Shown here piece by piece: positions 28,982 to 39,517 of a stretch of DNA of 57,722 bases (position 1 is its first letter; each line of letters starts with the position of its first letter). The translations under genes were made by a program, and so were the position numbers. A model generated the notes under the pieces. That model was not told the DNA's origin. It made no database searches and worked only from the letters and a program-made list of their open reading frames with translations. The DNA is from Pelargonium nanum (lineage: Eukaryota > Streptophyta > Magnoliopsida > Geraniales > Geraniaceae): contig JAYMTF010000080.1 of NCBI GenBank assembly GCA_036897485.1, positions 1 to 57,722 on the forward strand, written 5' to 3'.

Positions 28982-31213
28982 CGTTAAGTGAAATTTAATT
29001 TGACTTTTTTTAGTGTGTTCAATATTTCAGAGTTTACATTCAAGTAATGCTGCCTAAATATAACATTTGTTTAAAATAATATATTAAATAGAGGAAGCTG
29101 CATCAACTCATCCTTTATCTATGATACTTTCCTTTGAACTGAATTTTTCATAAACATGTTTAGAGTTTAGACCATAGAATGTTCCAGCCACGTGAAGAGC
29201 TTCATTCCCCTTTCTACAAGACAGAACTTACACAAAGAGACTTCATTCTAACACTAAGAGAAAATGGAAGTGGTCATTGTATATTATTTTAAGATTCATT
29301 TTGTACTTTTGGTAGAAAATTATTGCAGATATGTTTCATAATTGATAGTGATATTAAAATGTAACACCTCGAAACAACGTGTACACACGTAATATGCAAA
29401 TCTAAATTTTTTTAATTGAGACATCTATACACTAACTCCTGAAGCATAAGCAAACAGACCCCAAATGAAAACCAGGTATTTGGATTGATTGTATGGAAAC
29501 TGTACCAAGAAGGTGTACCTCTTCTCTGGAAGGGAAAAATTAACTGCACTCAAAAGGTTGAGCTGAGTACCCGGGGGTCGATAGCTGACATCCCTAACCT
29601 TAAAACAAAAGATTACACTGTCTCAGTAAACTGCAATAGACTAGTATATATTTCAATGATAGATAACTTTCTACTAGCGCCTATTTATAAAATAAAAAAT
29701 GCATCCAGTGCCTATATCTATAACTATAATTTTGCGAAAAGAAAAAGGCAACATGATTTTCAAAGCCGCCACACAAAGATTGAGCAAAAGACATAAATAT
29801 GACAAATACGTATTGATAAGCAACAAATTGCAATTACAGAACTAAGGTCCAAGGCTCTAATATAAATTCAATTATCAAGATGTAATTGTGTATTATGATT
29901 ACTAGTACCTGAATTGATGAGTTATGTGGTATTGATTATTGAATACTAAGATAGATGACAATGAGGAATTGGATTTCGTGGGGGTACTAATCTCCAAGCT
30001 AAAGATGCAAATTCAAAGGTGCAAGTCATACAATTCATACCCTTAACCTAAAATGAGATTTTTCAATTTACTAGTGTTGAACTTCAAAATGAGTTCTTTT
30101 GGTTTTAGTTTTCTATCATAAGAACGATGATTTACAATTCAGAACTATCAATTTTATCCTTTAACTCATTTAGATGACCTTTTTAGTATTGCAATCTATT
30201 AAATATGACTAGAATATATATATTTACATTTTTATTATGTATATGCACCTTATTTTCAAATGGCGTGCGCCATGTGCCACATCATAGCTCTAGCAGAGGT
30301 TTGCGCCAATGTGCGCCTTACGCCGTAAACAACATTGGGTATAAGTTATAACGATTGCACCAGTTGAACCAACTAGGACTATCAAGTACTAAAAAAATGC
30401 CTATTAATTCTCTTAATCCGATCATTGTTTTTTACTCTTCCAACTATGAATATGGCCAAGCTACCATAAGAACACCCAAGACTTGTACAACAAATGTCAA
30501 ATCTCTAATGCTCATTAGATAAGCCAGAAAACATATAGAGCATCATAAAATAAAAACTTGATGCATCTTCATCTCTCTGTACCACAGAAAGCTAATTGTT
30601 TAAGGTGCATTTGTTTCTCGTCCAAACATTTAACCGATCCAACAATCTTTACCCCCATGTCGTATACCATGTGAAGGAATAATCCTATGATCTTAAATGG
30701 CAAAGAATCATTTTTTATGATTGGAAGAGTCCTATTATTGTAAGTTCCTAATATCAATCTAAGTTTGTCAACAGTGAATACTTAAATGTTCCAAAATAAT
30801 TTCAAGAAACAAATAGGAAGGTACAATATTTGCACGTTCACTAACAATCCATCAATGACTTGAAACCACATTATCAATGAGACGTTCCTGTGAATTTTCA
30901 ACAATTATGAAATTTAGTGAGCTGAAACTTCAATAAATAAATAAAAACTTACTTCGAGGCAGGAATAATCGCAGGAGATTCTGAGACCTTGAGGTCTTGT
31001 GATATGTTGTGTTGGTCTGAAATTCAAGCGGGAGGAAAAATGAGTCCATATTAAACAGGAATAGCAAATTTAACAGGAGAAACAGATCCAGAAACGAAAT
31101 AAGGAAATGGTGATGAGAATTGCTTGCCTGAAACGCCATTTGGGAGGAGGAGATCGAGAAAGTTTCCGAGTAGGAAGCGGAGACGACGAGAGGGCGAACG
31201 TTGAGGTCAACAT
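25483..31213 (-). CDS. ABCI11: Chloroplast ABC ATPase ABCI11 (NAP14)
   Basis: A soluble ABC ATPase of the bacterial CbiO/ECF type. Arabidopsis NAP14/ABCI11 affects chloroplast metal balance. Ten coding exons: 31213-31128, 31016-30953, 29598-29519, 28790-28739, 28640-28507, 27851-27737, 27628-27542, 27163-27115, 26570-26486 and 25561-25483 (831 nt, 276 residues). The phases join throughout. Exon 1 ends CAG/GCAAGC, a GC-AG intron; the others are GT-AG. Only the ATG at 31213 links in frame to exon 2, and it yields a Ser/Pro/Arg-rich transit peptide (MLTSTFALSSSPLPTRK). The ATG at 31301 is in another frame. Motifs: Walker A GQSGSGKTT (83-91), Q-loop VFQFPER (about 133-139), signature LSGGY (192-196), Walker B LLILDEP (212-218), D-loop AGLD and switch His in VSHD (248). 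Intron 28791-29518 contains a CT/CA microsatellite. Introns 29599-30952 and 25562-26485 hold no other gene. Confidence 0.94.
28923..28981. repeat. Compound microsatellite (CT)n(CA)n
   Basis: An uninterrupted CT repeat of about 45 bp (28923-28967) runs directly into a CA repeat of about 15 bp. It lies in the third intron of the ABCI11 gene, so it has no coding effect. Long perfect dinucleotide runs like this usually vary in length between individuals. Confidence 0.97.
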
Positions 31214-31479
31214 TTGGCAATCCGGAGTGCGACCAGTGCTGGACTCTGGCTTCTAGTTTTAGGGCTTGTGCTATGGGCTTCACTATAAAGTATAAACCCA
31301 TTTTCGGTTCGCTTGTTTAACAGTCCGATTATAATTCGACGTGATTTTTTTCAAATTAATAAAAAAAACGTTTATATCCGATCATGTGAATTTGTGGAAG
31401 CATGACATACCGCGAGATCCAAACATTCTAATAAGAATTCACTTTCGACTCATCATTTCCAATATTACTTAAAGTGATA

Positions 31480-31504
31480 CATATATATATATATATATAT
31501 ATAC
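31480..31504. repeat. TA microsatellite
   Basis: A perfect alternating AT tract of about 25 bp, followed by ACACACAT. It lies upstream of the ABCI11 gene in non-coding sequence. Confidence 0.95.
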
Positions 31505-31962
31505 ACACATGTGAATATGCTCTTTACACACCTTATAAAACATCACCAGTAAACCTCCTATTTATACGTAATCATAGTAGTAATAATGTATCATATATAT
31601 TGTGGCAATAACTTAAAAACTATTTCTATGAACCACGCTAAAACAAAAATAGACACTCAATAAACTTTAGATATCATCTAACAAACTCTTGCAGTATCCT
31701 GTATGTATGTGTTTCATAAATCACTCGATACACATCAATTTGGTACGATATAACTGATTCGTCAAGCGATACATACTTCTAACGATACAAACATAAGATT
31801 CTCAATGAGTACGTGGTTTGTCGTATCGATGTGATACGAAGATATTAACCACAGTATTTTAACAAATGTTTTTACTTTTATTAACCAAACAACATTTTTC
31901 AATAACAAATTTGACAATAAAATTAAAAGGAATGTTGATGACAATGGTTTCATTCTCATTTC

Positions 31963-31965
<3 letters not shown>

Positions 31966-31994
<29 letters not shown>
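31966..31994. repeat. A29 homopolymer
   Basis: An unbroken run of 29 A. The flanks show no clear retroelement body or target duplication, so it is recorded as simple sequence only. The length may be affected by sequencing error. Confidence 0.9.
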
Positions 31995-31999
<5 letters not shown>

Positions 32000-32966
32000 A
32001 GAGACGAGTCATTGTTTATGGCACATGCAGGATCAGTTACTAAATCTAAGATAGCAGGAACAAGCGCAAGCAGCCATTAGGGATTGCCGGGTTGACTACC
32101 ATACCAATAATGAATAATACAGAATATATATGGCAAATTGCAAGCACACCATTAACTTATAAAGATGTGTTGCCGACAAGCCGTATCACACATGAAATGA
32201 ATCAGGTCCTCTATCACTGTACTGGATTGGGCTCTACAGCTTGGTCAATTATGCAAGAAAATGATCATTTCTTTTTTCAAATTCAATCGTCCAGAGGTCA
32301 AGTGTTCTCATACATAACACAAAGCCTAAATCATCTTACATGCATTTTTAAAATGATAGTGATAACAGATGTGGAGTCATGATTCAAAGATGTCAGCTGC
32401 TGCAGCAACTAGTATCTATTTTTAAGAATCGCCAAGGAAATAAAACACAACACAACACAATGGGGAGCAGAAGAGAAGAGAAGGAGCAGACATTTTTTCT
32501 GTAAAAGTTGAAGAAGGAAGGTGGAAAGTAAGGCAGGCAAGTAAAAGTTGGTGTTGAATTGAATTCTCATGTGATGATGACTATGAATATGAGCAATGAG
32601 TTGAGTTGACACTAGACTCTGTAAATAGTGGCACCAAGAAATGTTCGATATGGACACCCACTCGCCTAAATTGCCTCCTGGCTGCTGTCTCGCTATTTGT
32701 CTTTTATTTTTCTTCGGATATATATGACTATATATAAATATACATATTACTTATTGATGAGTACATATAATTAATTGTACTTATAGCATATACTTAATTA
32801 TAACGGAGTCAAATGACATCAATCGACTTTAATTGACAAGAAGTTTTTCTATGTTATTAGAAGTACGTGTTGCAATCTAAAATATACGCTAAAACATATT
32901 GTTGTTCTCTGATAATAAATAAGATTTAAAAAACATGGGTGAGACATCAATATATCATGACGTTAA

Positions 32967-33020
32967 CCAATCACATAATACCCCACATTGCGCTCTCCGC
33001 ACATTTTGCAAGTATAAATA
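32967..33020 (+). promoter_or_regulatory. Promoter-like CCAAT plus TATAAATA without an assigned gene
   Basis: A CCAAT pentamer at 32967-32971 is followed about 42 bp later by TATAAATA at 33013-33020, then by a CT-rich stretch that looks like the start of a plant 5' leader. No protein-coding frame follows: the first ATG is closed after a few codons. It may belong to a non-coding transcript or a lost gene, or be chance. Confidence 0.35.
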
Positions 33021-33358
33021 CCCTCTCTACCTTTTCCCCTTAATTCACATATGGCCCATTCTTGAATTCACTTTCTCACATTTCCATATTTTACTCCCCC
33101 TAAGTTTTCCTTAACTTGCTTGGTAGTGTCATATGTTACTATATATGGTAGAAGTTCATACTCTCACACTTGAAGGAAAATAGGGACTCATACCCTGAGT
33201 TTTGGTTGATGATGCGCCCTCTTTTGCGGTATGCATCTAAAAAAATAAGTTACTTCAGTTTATTTATTGTTTTGTAAAAATGAGTATTGACTTTTTTTTT
33301 TTAATAAAACATGAGTGTTAACTTTGTGTTTGTACGTGAATAACTATCAATAACATTG

Positions 33359-33800
33359 TTTTTTTAACGCACCAAACTAATAATTTATTACTTCAAATCA
33401 AACGATTTAAAACTGAGGGCTTGAAAACTAACACATCCAAGCAAGCCTGATAAAGAGAGCGAAAACCTAACTAACTCGTGGGTCACTTGGTTCGCATACC
33501 AACCTACAAACAAAAATCGATACTACCAAACTGAGTCACAATGGCTAAAATATCTTGATAATCGAATCGAATACATTGGAATCATCCCACATCAGCATGA
33601 ATATATAATCAAGTTGAATGCATTAGAACCCCCCCTATTCTAGCTTGAAGAGCACGAACAATTGATAACAATTGTATCTAAAGCTTAAGGCGACCACACC
33701 AAGGCTCTTCTAGTCGCTCATCGCGCCACCACCGGATCCGCCTTCTGATCATTCAACAACAAACTTGAAGGTTAATTTGAGTGCTCTAACCAATTCACCA
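33359..33800 (-). mobile_element. Decayed LINE 3' fragment
   Basis: Read on the minus strand, the stretch at about 33460-33510 encodes GWYANQVTHELVRFSLS, like the C-terminal part of the RNase H domain carried by plant LINEs (pattern ANxVAHELARxALS). It is followed by a short AT-rich tail and a seven-A run (T run at 33359-33365 on the plus strand), as expected for a LINE 3' end. Upstream parts are too decayed to read, with stop codons in all frames. No target duplication was found. The left end on the element's own strand is uncertain. Confidence 0.45.
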
Positions 33801-35302
33801 CCTTTCAAGCTGTCTCATGTTATCCAGCACACACACCAATCAACAAAAATTCTACCACGAATGTCGCCACCGCTCCACAAACCCTAATAACACATTAACT
33901 TGTGATTAATATCACCGTTAACTAACTAATTTTAACAAACTTACTCATTTTTCTAAAAAAATATTATTCTGAAACATAACTAATGTCTGCATTCACAAAT
34001 CTATACTTGATCTAATATAGAAAATGTGATCATCTCTTGATTTCAAACTGCAAAACGACACCCCATACCAAATTCAGAAGACAAAACCTGCTATTGGATT
34101 AATAACCCCAATTTTCAATGCATGACCAATAAGAACAACAATTGTGTATGAGTGATTGCAACAATTAAGCTCCGTTTTCAAATTTACGAAGAAGAGAAGA
34201 AGGAGCTGAGGAGGTGGCTGCGGGGAAGGACCTAACCCTCAATTTTAATTCTTCAAATCTCATAATTTAATTATAAAATGTGGTCCCCATATTTATTTTT
34301 AATATTTATTTTGTCAAACTTCAAAGGCACATGTTCTCGTGAATTGTTGTGTGCCCCAAATAGAAAACCGCACGTGTCAGTCTATCACTAAACCAAAACT
34401 GTGTATTTGATTTGACGGAAGTTGCCTGAATTCAACAATATTTTTGTGGAGAATTTTAAGATATTGTTAGTCAAACTTAATTATGCCATTAGTGAACTCA
34501 AATAGATTAGATTATGTGAATAAAAAATCCATAAAGTTAATGCTCCGTCTTTTTTCCTTTTTCGCTGATTTTTGACTACCTTGAAACAAAGACAATATTT
34601 GTTTTGGTTTGGGTTGGGGTTCGAAGATATGTTAGAATTTATTTATAATAAATTCATACAAAGTGTTGTTCAATTCAGTTAATATTTTATATTTCTAAAT
34701 GCTTTTAGATCATATTGAAAAGAATAATAATTTATTTCATTGAGAAAAGGGAATGCTATTTGGTAGGTAGAGAATCAGCATGATGCAATTAATTAGTGGG
34801 TTTAATTACTTTTTAAAATATGATTAGTGGGTTTGTATATTTCTTAATATCAAACAACACCATTATGCTATAACAAAATTATCTTATGCTAAACTTTCTG
34901 CATCCCAAATTTGAAGTCGCATGATACACAGTGAAGTGGCCACCAAAAGGCTCATGCTTTTGTAGGAAAATAAGATCCATTAAAAAATAAAATTGTATTA
35001 TACAAATATTGGTATATAGTATTAAAGAGATCTTTACCATGAACCCATTAAAGGAAAAGAAAAAAGAACCCACGATACATATGCATGAACCACGAGGGAT
35101 TTAATGTTGTTTCGTGGAAATTAAGGATAGAGGGAAGATGTGACCTAGAGTTGTTCCAATACATGTACTGCATGTATGCTCTTTTGCCTATCATCCAGTA
35201 CACAAAATGTATTTAATTGTTTGTTATATAAGAAAAATAAAAGTCAAACAAATTTTAATTCAAGTTATTAAGTGAACTAATAATATGACAATTTAGTCAC
35301 TA

Positions 35303-35560
35303 ACACTGAAAGAAAAAAAAAAACTCACGACAAATCTATGAATTTCAATCACAAAATGTAATTTGTGATGAAATTGTGACAAAATATATCGTCATTGTTT
35401 GGGTTGTCATAAATGGTTGCGGCAAAAAAATTCTGTCACAAATGAGTGTGTGTGACGGAAGTTTTTGTCACAAATGTGCGATTGTGACAGAAAATATGAT
35501 TTCTGTCACATTTTGTGATAGAAAATTTTATCTCACAGATTTTCGTCACAGTTTGTAAAT
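35303..35560. repeat. TGTGAC-rich hairpin repeat, probable miniature DNA transposon
   Basis: Within about 250 bp the words TGTGAC and GTCACA recur on both strands many times (for example near 35375, 35434, 35451, 35466, 35484, 35505 and 35548). A perfect 11-bp hairpin, TGTGACAGAAA with its complement and a six-base loop, lies at 35483-35510. Left of the array is CACTGAAAGAAA at about 35307, which resembles a CACTA-type terminus. Such arrays are typical of sub-terminal repeats of CACTA or Mutator-like elements. No transposase is present and the right end is not defined. Confidence 0.5.
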
Positions 35561-36110
35561 TTTTATATAGTTTAATATAATTTATAATAGTTTGATCAGT
35601 TGAGCTACAAAATAAAGATAGCTCAATCTCTTCTTTAAACTCAAAACATCATCTCATCCGACATAGTGAGAGTTTAATCTACGACCTATCATGCATATGA
35701 TATGAAAATGTGCAGTCTGAATAATTTTTAGAGTTGTTTTAAATTAATTGATTAAATAAAACAAAATTATTTTTAATTAATTGATTAAAAATTCTAGTAC
35801 TATATAATTTTAAGATAAATACTATAAAAGAGTAATATTTATACTATTTAATAGTTAAAAACTTATAATAAAAATAATGTGTTAGAATTATGATGTGGGG
35901 ACTGAAAAGTCATAATCCTAATGATGAAGCCGCCACCAATTTTCCACCTTAGCTTTTAAATTTTCTTTGTTTTGTTTTGTAATCACATCCGCTAATGAAG
36001 CAGTTTTTATTTTCTTTCTTTAGATGGCCAGCCACCCCTTTCATTTGTTACATGTAAATCCCCTTTTCTTTCGTGCCGTTTACGACACCTCAGATCCTCC
36101 TCGACCTCTC

Positions 36111-36122
36111 TATATATATATA
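36111..36122 (+). promoter_or_regulatory. TATA tract of the WRKY gene
   Basis: An alternating TATATATATATA run lies about 125 bp before the WRKY start codon and is followed by a CT-rich stretch (ctctccatctaatctc), a usual arrangement for a plant core promoter and leader. The transcription start cannot be fixed from sequence alone. Confidence 0.5.
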
Positions 36123-36245
36123 TCTCTCCATCTAATCTCTACCATTTTCACTTGATTCTCATAACTGTGATTTGATCTAGAAGCCGCCTCTACTTTCTTT
36201 GAGAAAATCTCCAGACTTTTCTTCTAATCTGGTTTGAAAATCTTG

Positions 36246-38025
36246 ATGGAGAATTATCAAATGTTCTTTCCATGTTCATCATCGTCATCACCAGACATGG
36301 CAGCTGCTCCTCAGCTTGCTACTTCCATGCAAGCTGCTTATAACAATTTTCATGGTCACATGATGAGCTCATCATCAGCAGCATCAAACATTGGAGGAGG
36401 AAGAGGGTTTTTTCTTGGATTGGAGTCCACGACGACAACTGCAGACAGCAGCAACCTTATTAATAATCATGGTGGTGTTGTACCAATAAATAGAGCTGAG
36501 GTTAAGGAAGTTTGTCAGATGGGTAGTGATGAGAAACAACTGGATCAGATGAAGTATAGTAACAAGGGGGAGAAGAAGATTAGGAAGCCCAAATTTGCAT
36601 TCCAGACGAGGAGTCAGGTTGATATTCTTGATGATGGTTATCGCTGGAGAAAATATGGCCAAAAGGCTGTCAAGAACAACAAATTTCCAAGGTATATATC
36701 CACAACTTCATCAATTTCATTTTCTTCATCATTGATTTGCAATAACACGATTTTTTCCAGAAAGATGTGTGTGTGTGTGCTGATTTAGTACTTGTCTAGA
36801 ATGTTGTCTTCTTCTCCAACTAATTAAGCCAAGTTCAGGATCTGTTAGGCTCTAGTAGCATGCAGTTTAATTAGTTTCTTCCCCAGAATTTTTTTGCCAT
36901 TATACACACTCTCTCTATATTGAATATATCTACAAGCCTACTATTGTATAGTACCAATTCATCTGATCTCCAGACTCTGATGATAATTGATAAGCAAGAT
37001 CTAGGTTGAATTCTTGCTTACCATACGAGCTTTGTGTGTGCCTAGAGCAAGTTAATGCATGCATGCACGCACGTACAACATATAATACGATTAAGATTCA
37101 CTTCTAGGCAGCTAGGGTTTATACCTCTCTTAGAAAACGAAGAACCATTGTATTTGTAATTGAGAAAAAATAATTTGACAATGATATTTGGGAATATGTA
37201 TAATTAGTTCATTTTGACCAAGACATGTTGGGCCAAGTGGTTAATACCACTTTGGATTTCCTCTGAGGTCTCAAGTTCCTTGTAGACGATATGAGGTGGG
37301 ATTTGTGGGGTGGGGTTCAGGGTGACGCTCCCAAAGGGTGTGAGAAACATTGTTACTTTGAGTATGATGTCGCGTTGCTGATAAAAAAAAGTTCATTTTG
37401 GTCTCATTAACACATATTAAGATGAAACAAATTTGAAATGATTTGCACCCTATCGATTGTTGATGTCATTTGTAATGTTCATCTATACATTTTTATATAT
37501 AGTCTACAATCTGTTTTAATTTTAATATTTCTCATATGTTTGTATATTTACTTGAACTTTTCTACTCTACATCAAATTGCTTAATCATGGTTTGACAATC
37601 AAATTAACATATTTTTGTTGATAGTGATAACTGAAAATTAATACTGAGAAATCATATTTGAGTTATAATCATATAGAAAAATGAGCAAATATTACTCAAC
37701 AAGTATCAAAATTAAGAGCCAATATTTTACATGATAACCAGAATTGCATTTTAGCTTGTACATACACACATACATATAGTTATATATATGTGTTTATATA
37801 ATGCATATACTAAAAAATATAGAACATTTGTTTGGATTGCATTGCAGAAGCTATTACAGGTGTACACAACAAGGGTGCAATGTGAAGAAACAAGTCCAGC
37901 GCCTTACAAAAGATGAAGCCATTGTAGTCACCACTTACGAAGGAATGCACACTCATCCCATCGATAAGCCTACTGACAACTTTGAACATATTTTGAGTCA
38001 GATGCAAGTTTACACTCCTTTTTAA
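36246..38025 (+). CDS. WRKY75: WRKY transcription factor, group IIc, WRKY75 type
   Basis: DNA-binding factor that recognises W-box (TTGAC) sites; Arabidopsis WRKY75 acts in phosphate starvation, root hair growth, defence and senescence. Two exons, 36246-36691 and 37848-38025, give 207 residues. The N-terminus [15 protein letters not shown] is like tree WRKY75 proteins. A basic stretch [17 protein letters not shown] precedes the domain. WRKYGQK is at 134-140, and the zinc ligands follow the C-X4-C-X23-H-X-H pattern (C154, C159, H183, H185). The C-terminus [15 protein letters not shown] is the WRKY75-clade tail. The intron splits the Arg codon of FPR/SYYRC, the R-type position used by group IIc. 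An ATG 12 bp upstream (36234) is in frame, but the ATG at 36246 matches relatives better. The intron (1156 bp) carries a SINE at 37217-37389. WRKY45, 24 and 56 are near relatives, so the exact member is less certain than the clade. Confidence 0.92.
37217..37389 (+). mobile_element. tRNA-type SINE inside the WRKY intron
   Basis: The element body starts with an A-box-like stretch (TGGGCCAAGTGGTTAA) and has a B-box-like stretch (GGTCTCAAGTTCC), then ends in TTGCTGAT plus an A run. It is bounded by a perfect 11-bp direct repeat, AGTTCATTTTG, at 37206-37216 and 37390-37400, which is the expected target-site duplication. It lies in the sense orientation in the only intron of the WRKY gene and does not touch the splice sites. 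The perfect duplication suggests a fairly recent insertion. Confidence 0.8.
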
Positions 38026-38627
38026 ATTTATTTCTTCATTTGCCACTTAATTAATTATGATTAAGAAGACTATATGATCAGTAGCGGTTTTATAACTAGT
38101 TTTGTTATTAATTCTGTAATATGATATACGTGTATGAATATTTGATATGTAATGTACGTAATTCAGATTGAGAAGGTTCAATCTGGTGCAGGTGGTCTCG
38201 TTGCACTTTGAGTCGTCTTTTTGGAACACTCGAAGATTAGTATAAATGTTCATTTCATTTCTCTATATTTAAGGAGTTTTGATTCATTTGTCTTTAGCTA
38301 GCTCTTGACACCGTTTATGCTTAACCTAATAAAGATGCATATATATATATATATATACTCATTCTCTTTCCAAATTCATTTGTATTGGTTATCTCCAAAG
38401 AAAAACAGAAGAATATACCAAGAAAGATCGTATTAATTTGATATATTGTTTGACTAGTACAGAGAGATCGTGTCAAATCATAGCTAGCTTAGCATTTAGC
38501 AAGCCAAGCCATTTGTTAATCTCTTCGTTCTAATTAAGCATTCTCATTGTTAAATTTATGTCTCAAAATTAAGTGTTCACATTAAGAATATAGTGTAAAA
38601 TGTACATTGAATTACCAACCAAATCTT

Positions 38628-38629
<2 letters not shown>

Positions 38630-38663
<34 letters not shown>
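38630..38663. repeat. A34 homopolymer
   Basis: An unbroken run of 34 A followed by GGAGAAGAAGAAG. No retroelement body or flanking duplication was found next to it. Confidence 0.92.
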
Positions 38664-38665
<2 letters not shown>

Positions 38666-39357
38666 AGAAGAAGAAGACTATTATTATGGAATAGCAGAAA
38701 ATTAATGAAAGATAAATAGGGCTGAGACCCGTATGGTCGTATGAGATGACTCAATTGAACATTACAATTCAAACTGACCTAAATCAGGATTTTTTGTAAC
38801 TTGAAGTTGCATTTGATTGATTATTATACTCTTTTCATGTGAAATGAGTGTTTTAGTTTAAGTTAGAAGAACTAATTAGTTAATAGTAAATATTTCTTCT
38901 TGTATCTCATGTGCCTGTGTGGTAACAAATTTAATGAACTAATTTCTATATATTATGACACTTATCTTCTCTTACCGGGACTTCTATACAACTCTTCATC
39001 TATCCTGGGCACCATATCATCTCCTATCGGACCACTCGCAAAAATCAGGAATTGAACTTCTATCTATTTCTCCGGTCCACCCATAAAGTTAAAATAGGAA
39101 AAAGAATAATATCTATCTCTCTTCAGTCCATTTACAAAACCATAACGGAATTGCACGTGAGGAGGCGTGTTAGAATATAGTAATAAAAGAATAAATAAGG
39201 ACTTAGTATTAAAAGAATAACGGACACAAATATATACGAGAAACAAAATAATTATTTTTACAAACATTGAGTAGTTAAAACCTGGCCATGACATGCTATT
39301 GAGCAAAGACCAACTGCATGCCTATTATATTTTAGGTTTCACTCATGCAAATGTTGA

Positions 39358-39517
39358 CACTACAAGAAACTGCAAAGATTGCAACAGCCATTTTTCCGAC
39401 ATCCCTCGTAGTCGTTGCAATTGTTTTGCAACTTGGTCAACTGCGACGCCATGTGGACGCTGCAAAAACACGAACTGTGTCGCAAGACTTGCAAGGACGT
39501 CAAATGGGTTTGTAGTA
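39358..39517. mobile_element. Miniature CACTA-type DNA transposon
   Basis: The left end begins CACTACAAGAAA, the classic terminus of plant CACTA (En/Spm) elements. The right end reads TTTGTAGTA, whose complement TACTACAAA matches the left end at eight of the first nine bases. Both ends are flanked by the trinucleotide TGA (39355-39357 and 39518-39520), as expected for the 3-bp target duplication of this superfamily. Inside are sub-terminal repeats of the type TTGCAA, TGCGAC and GTCGTTGCAA. At 160 bp it has no room for a transposase and would be a non-autonomous deletion derivative. The first base of the right terminus differs from the CACTA rule, so this could be a decayed copy. Confidence 0.6.

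Larger units (their letters stand above)
31214..36245. other. Divergent intergenic region between ABCI11 and WRKY
   Basis: About 5 kb with no credible coding gene. It contains the ABCI11 promoter and leader next to 31213, a TA microsatellite (31480-31504), an A29 run (31966-31994), a promoter-like stretch at about 32965-33060, a decayed LINE tail at about 33359-33800, a TGTGAC-rich repeat at 35300-35560 and the WRKY promoter at the right. The open frame at 32092-32382 (plus) has no recognisable domain and is probably chance. Confidence 0.55.

Noticed and set aside
31211-31301. Start codon at 31301 for ABCI11
   Set aside because: It is in a frame that cannot be joined to exon 2 with the available splice sites. 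The ATG at 31213 gives a transit peptide and the correct phase.
32092-32382. 96-residue plus-strand open frame
   Set aside because: It has no domain, no clear promoter and AT-rich codons without bias, so it is probably chance.
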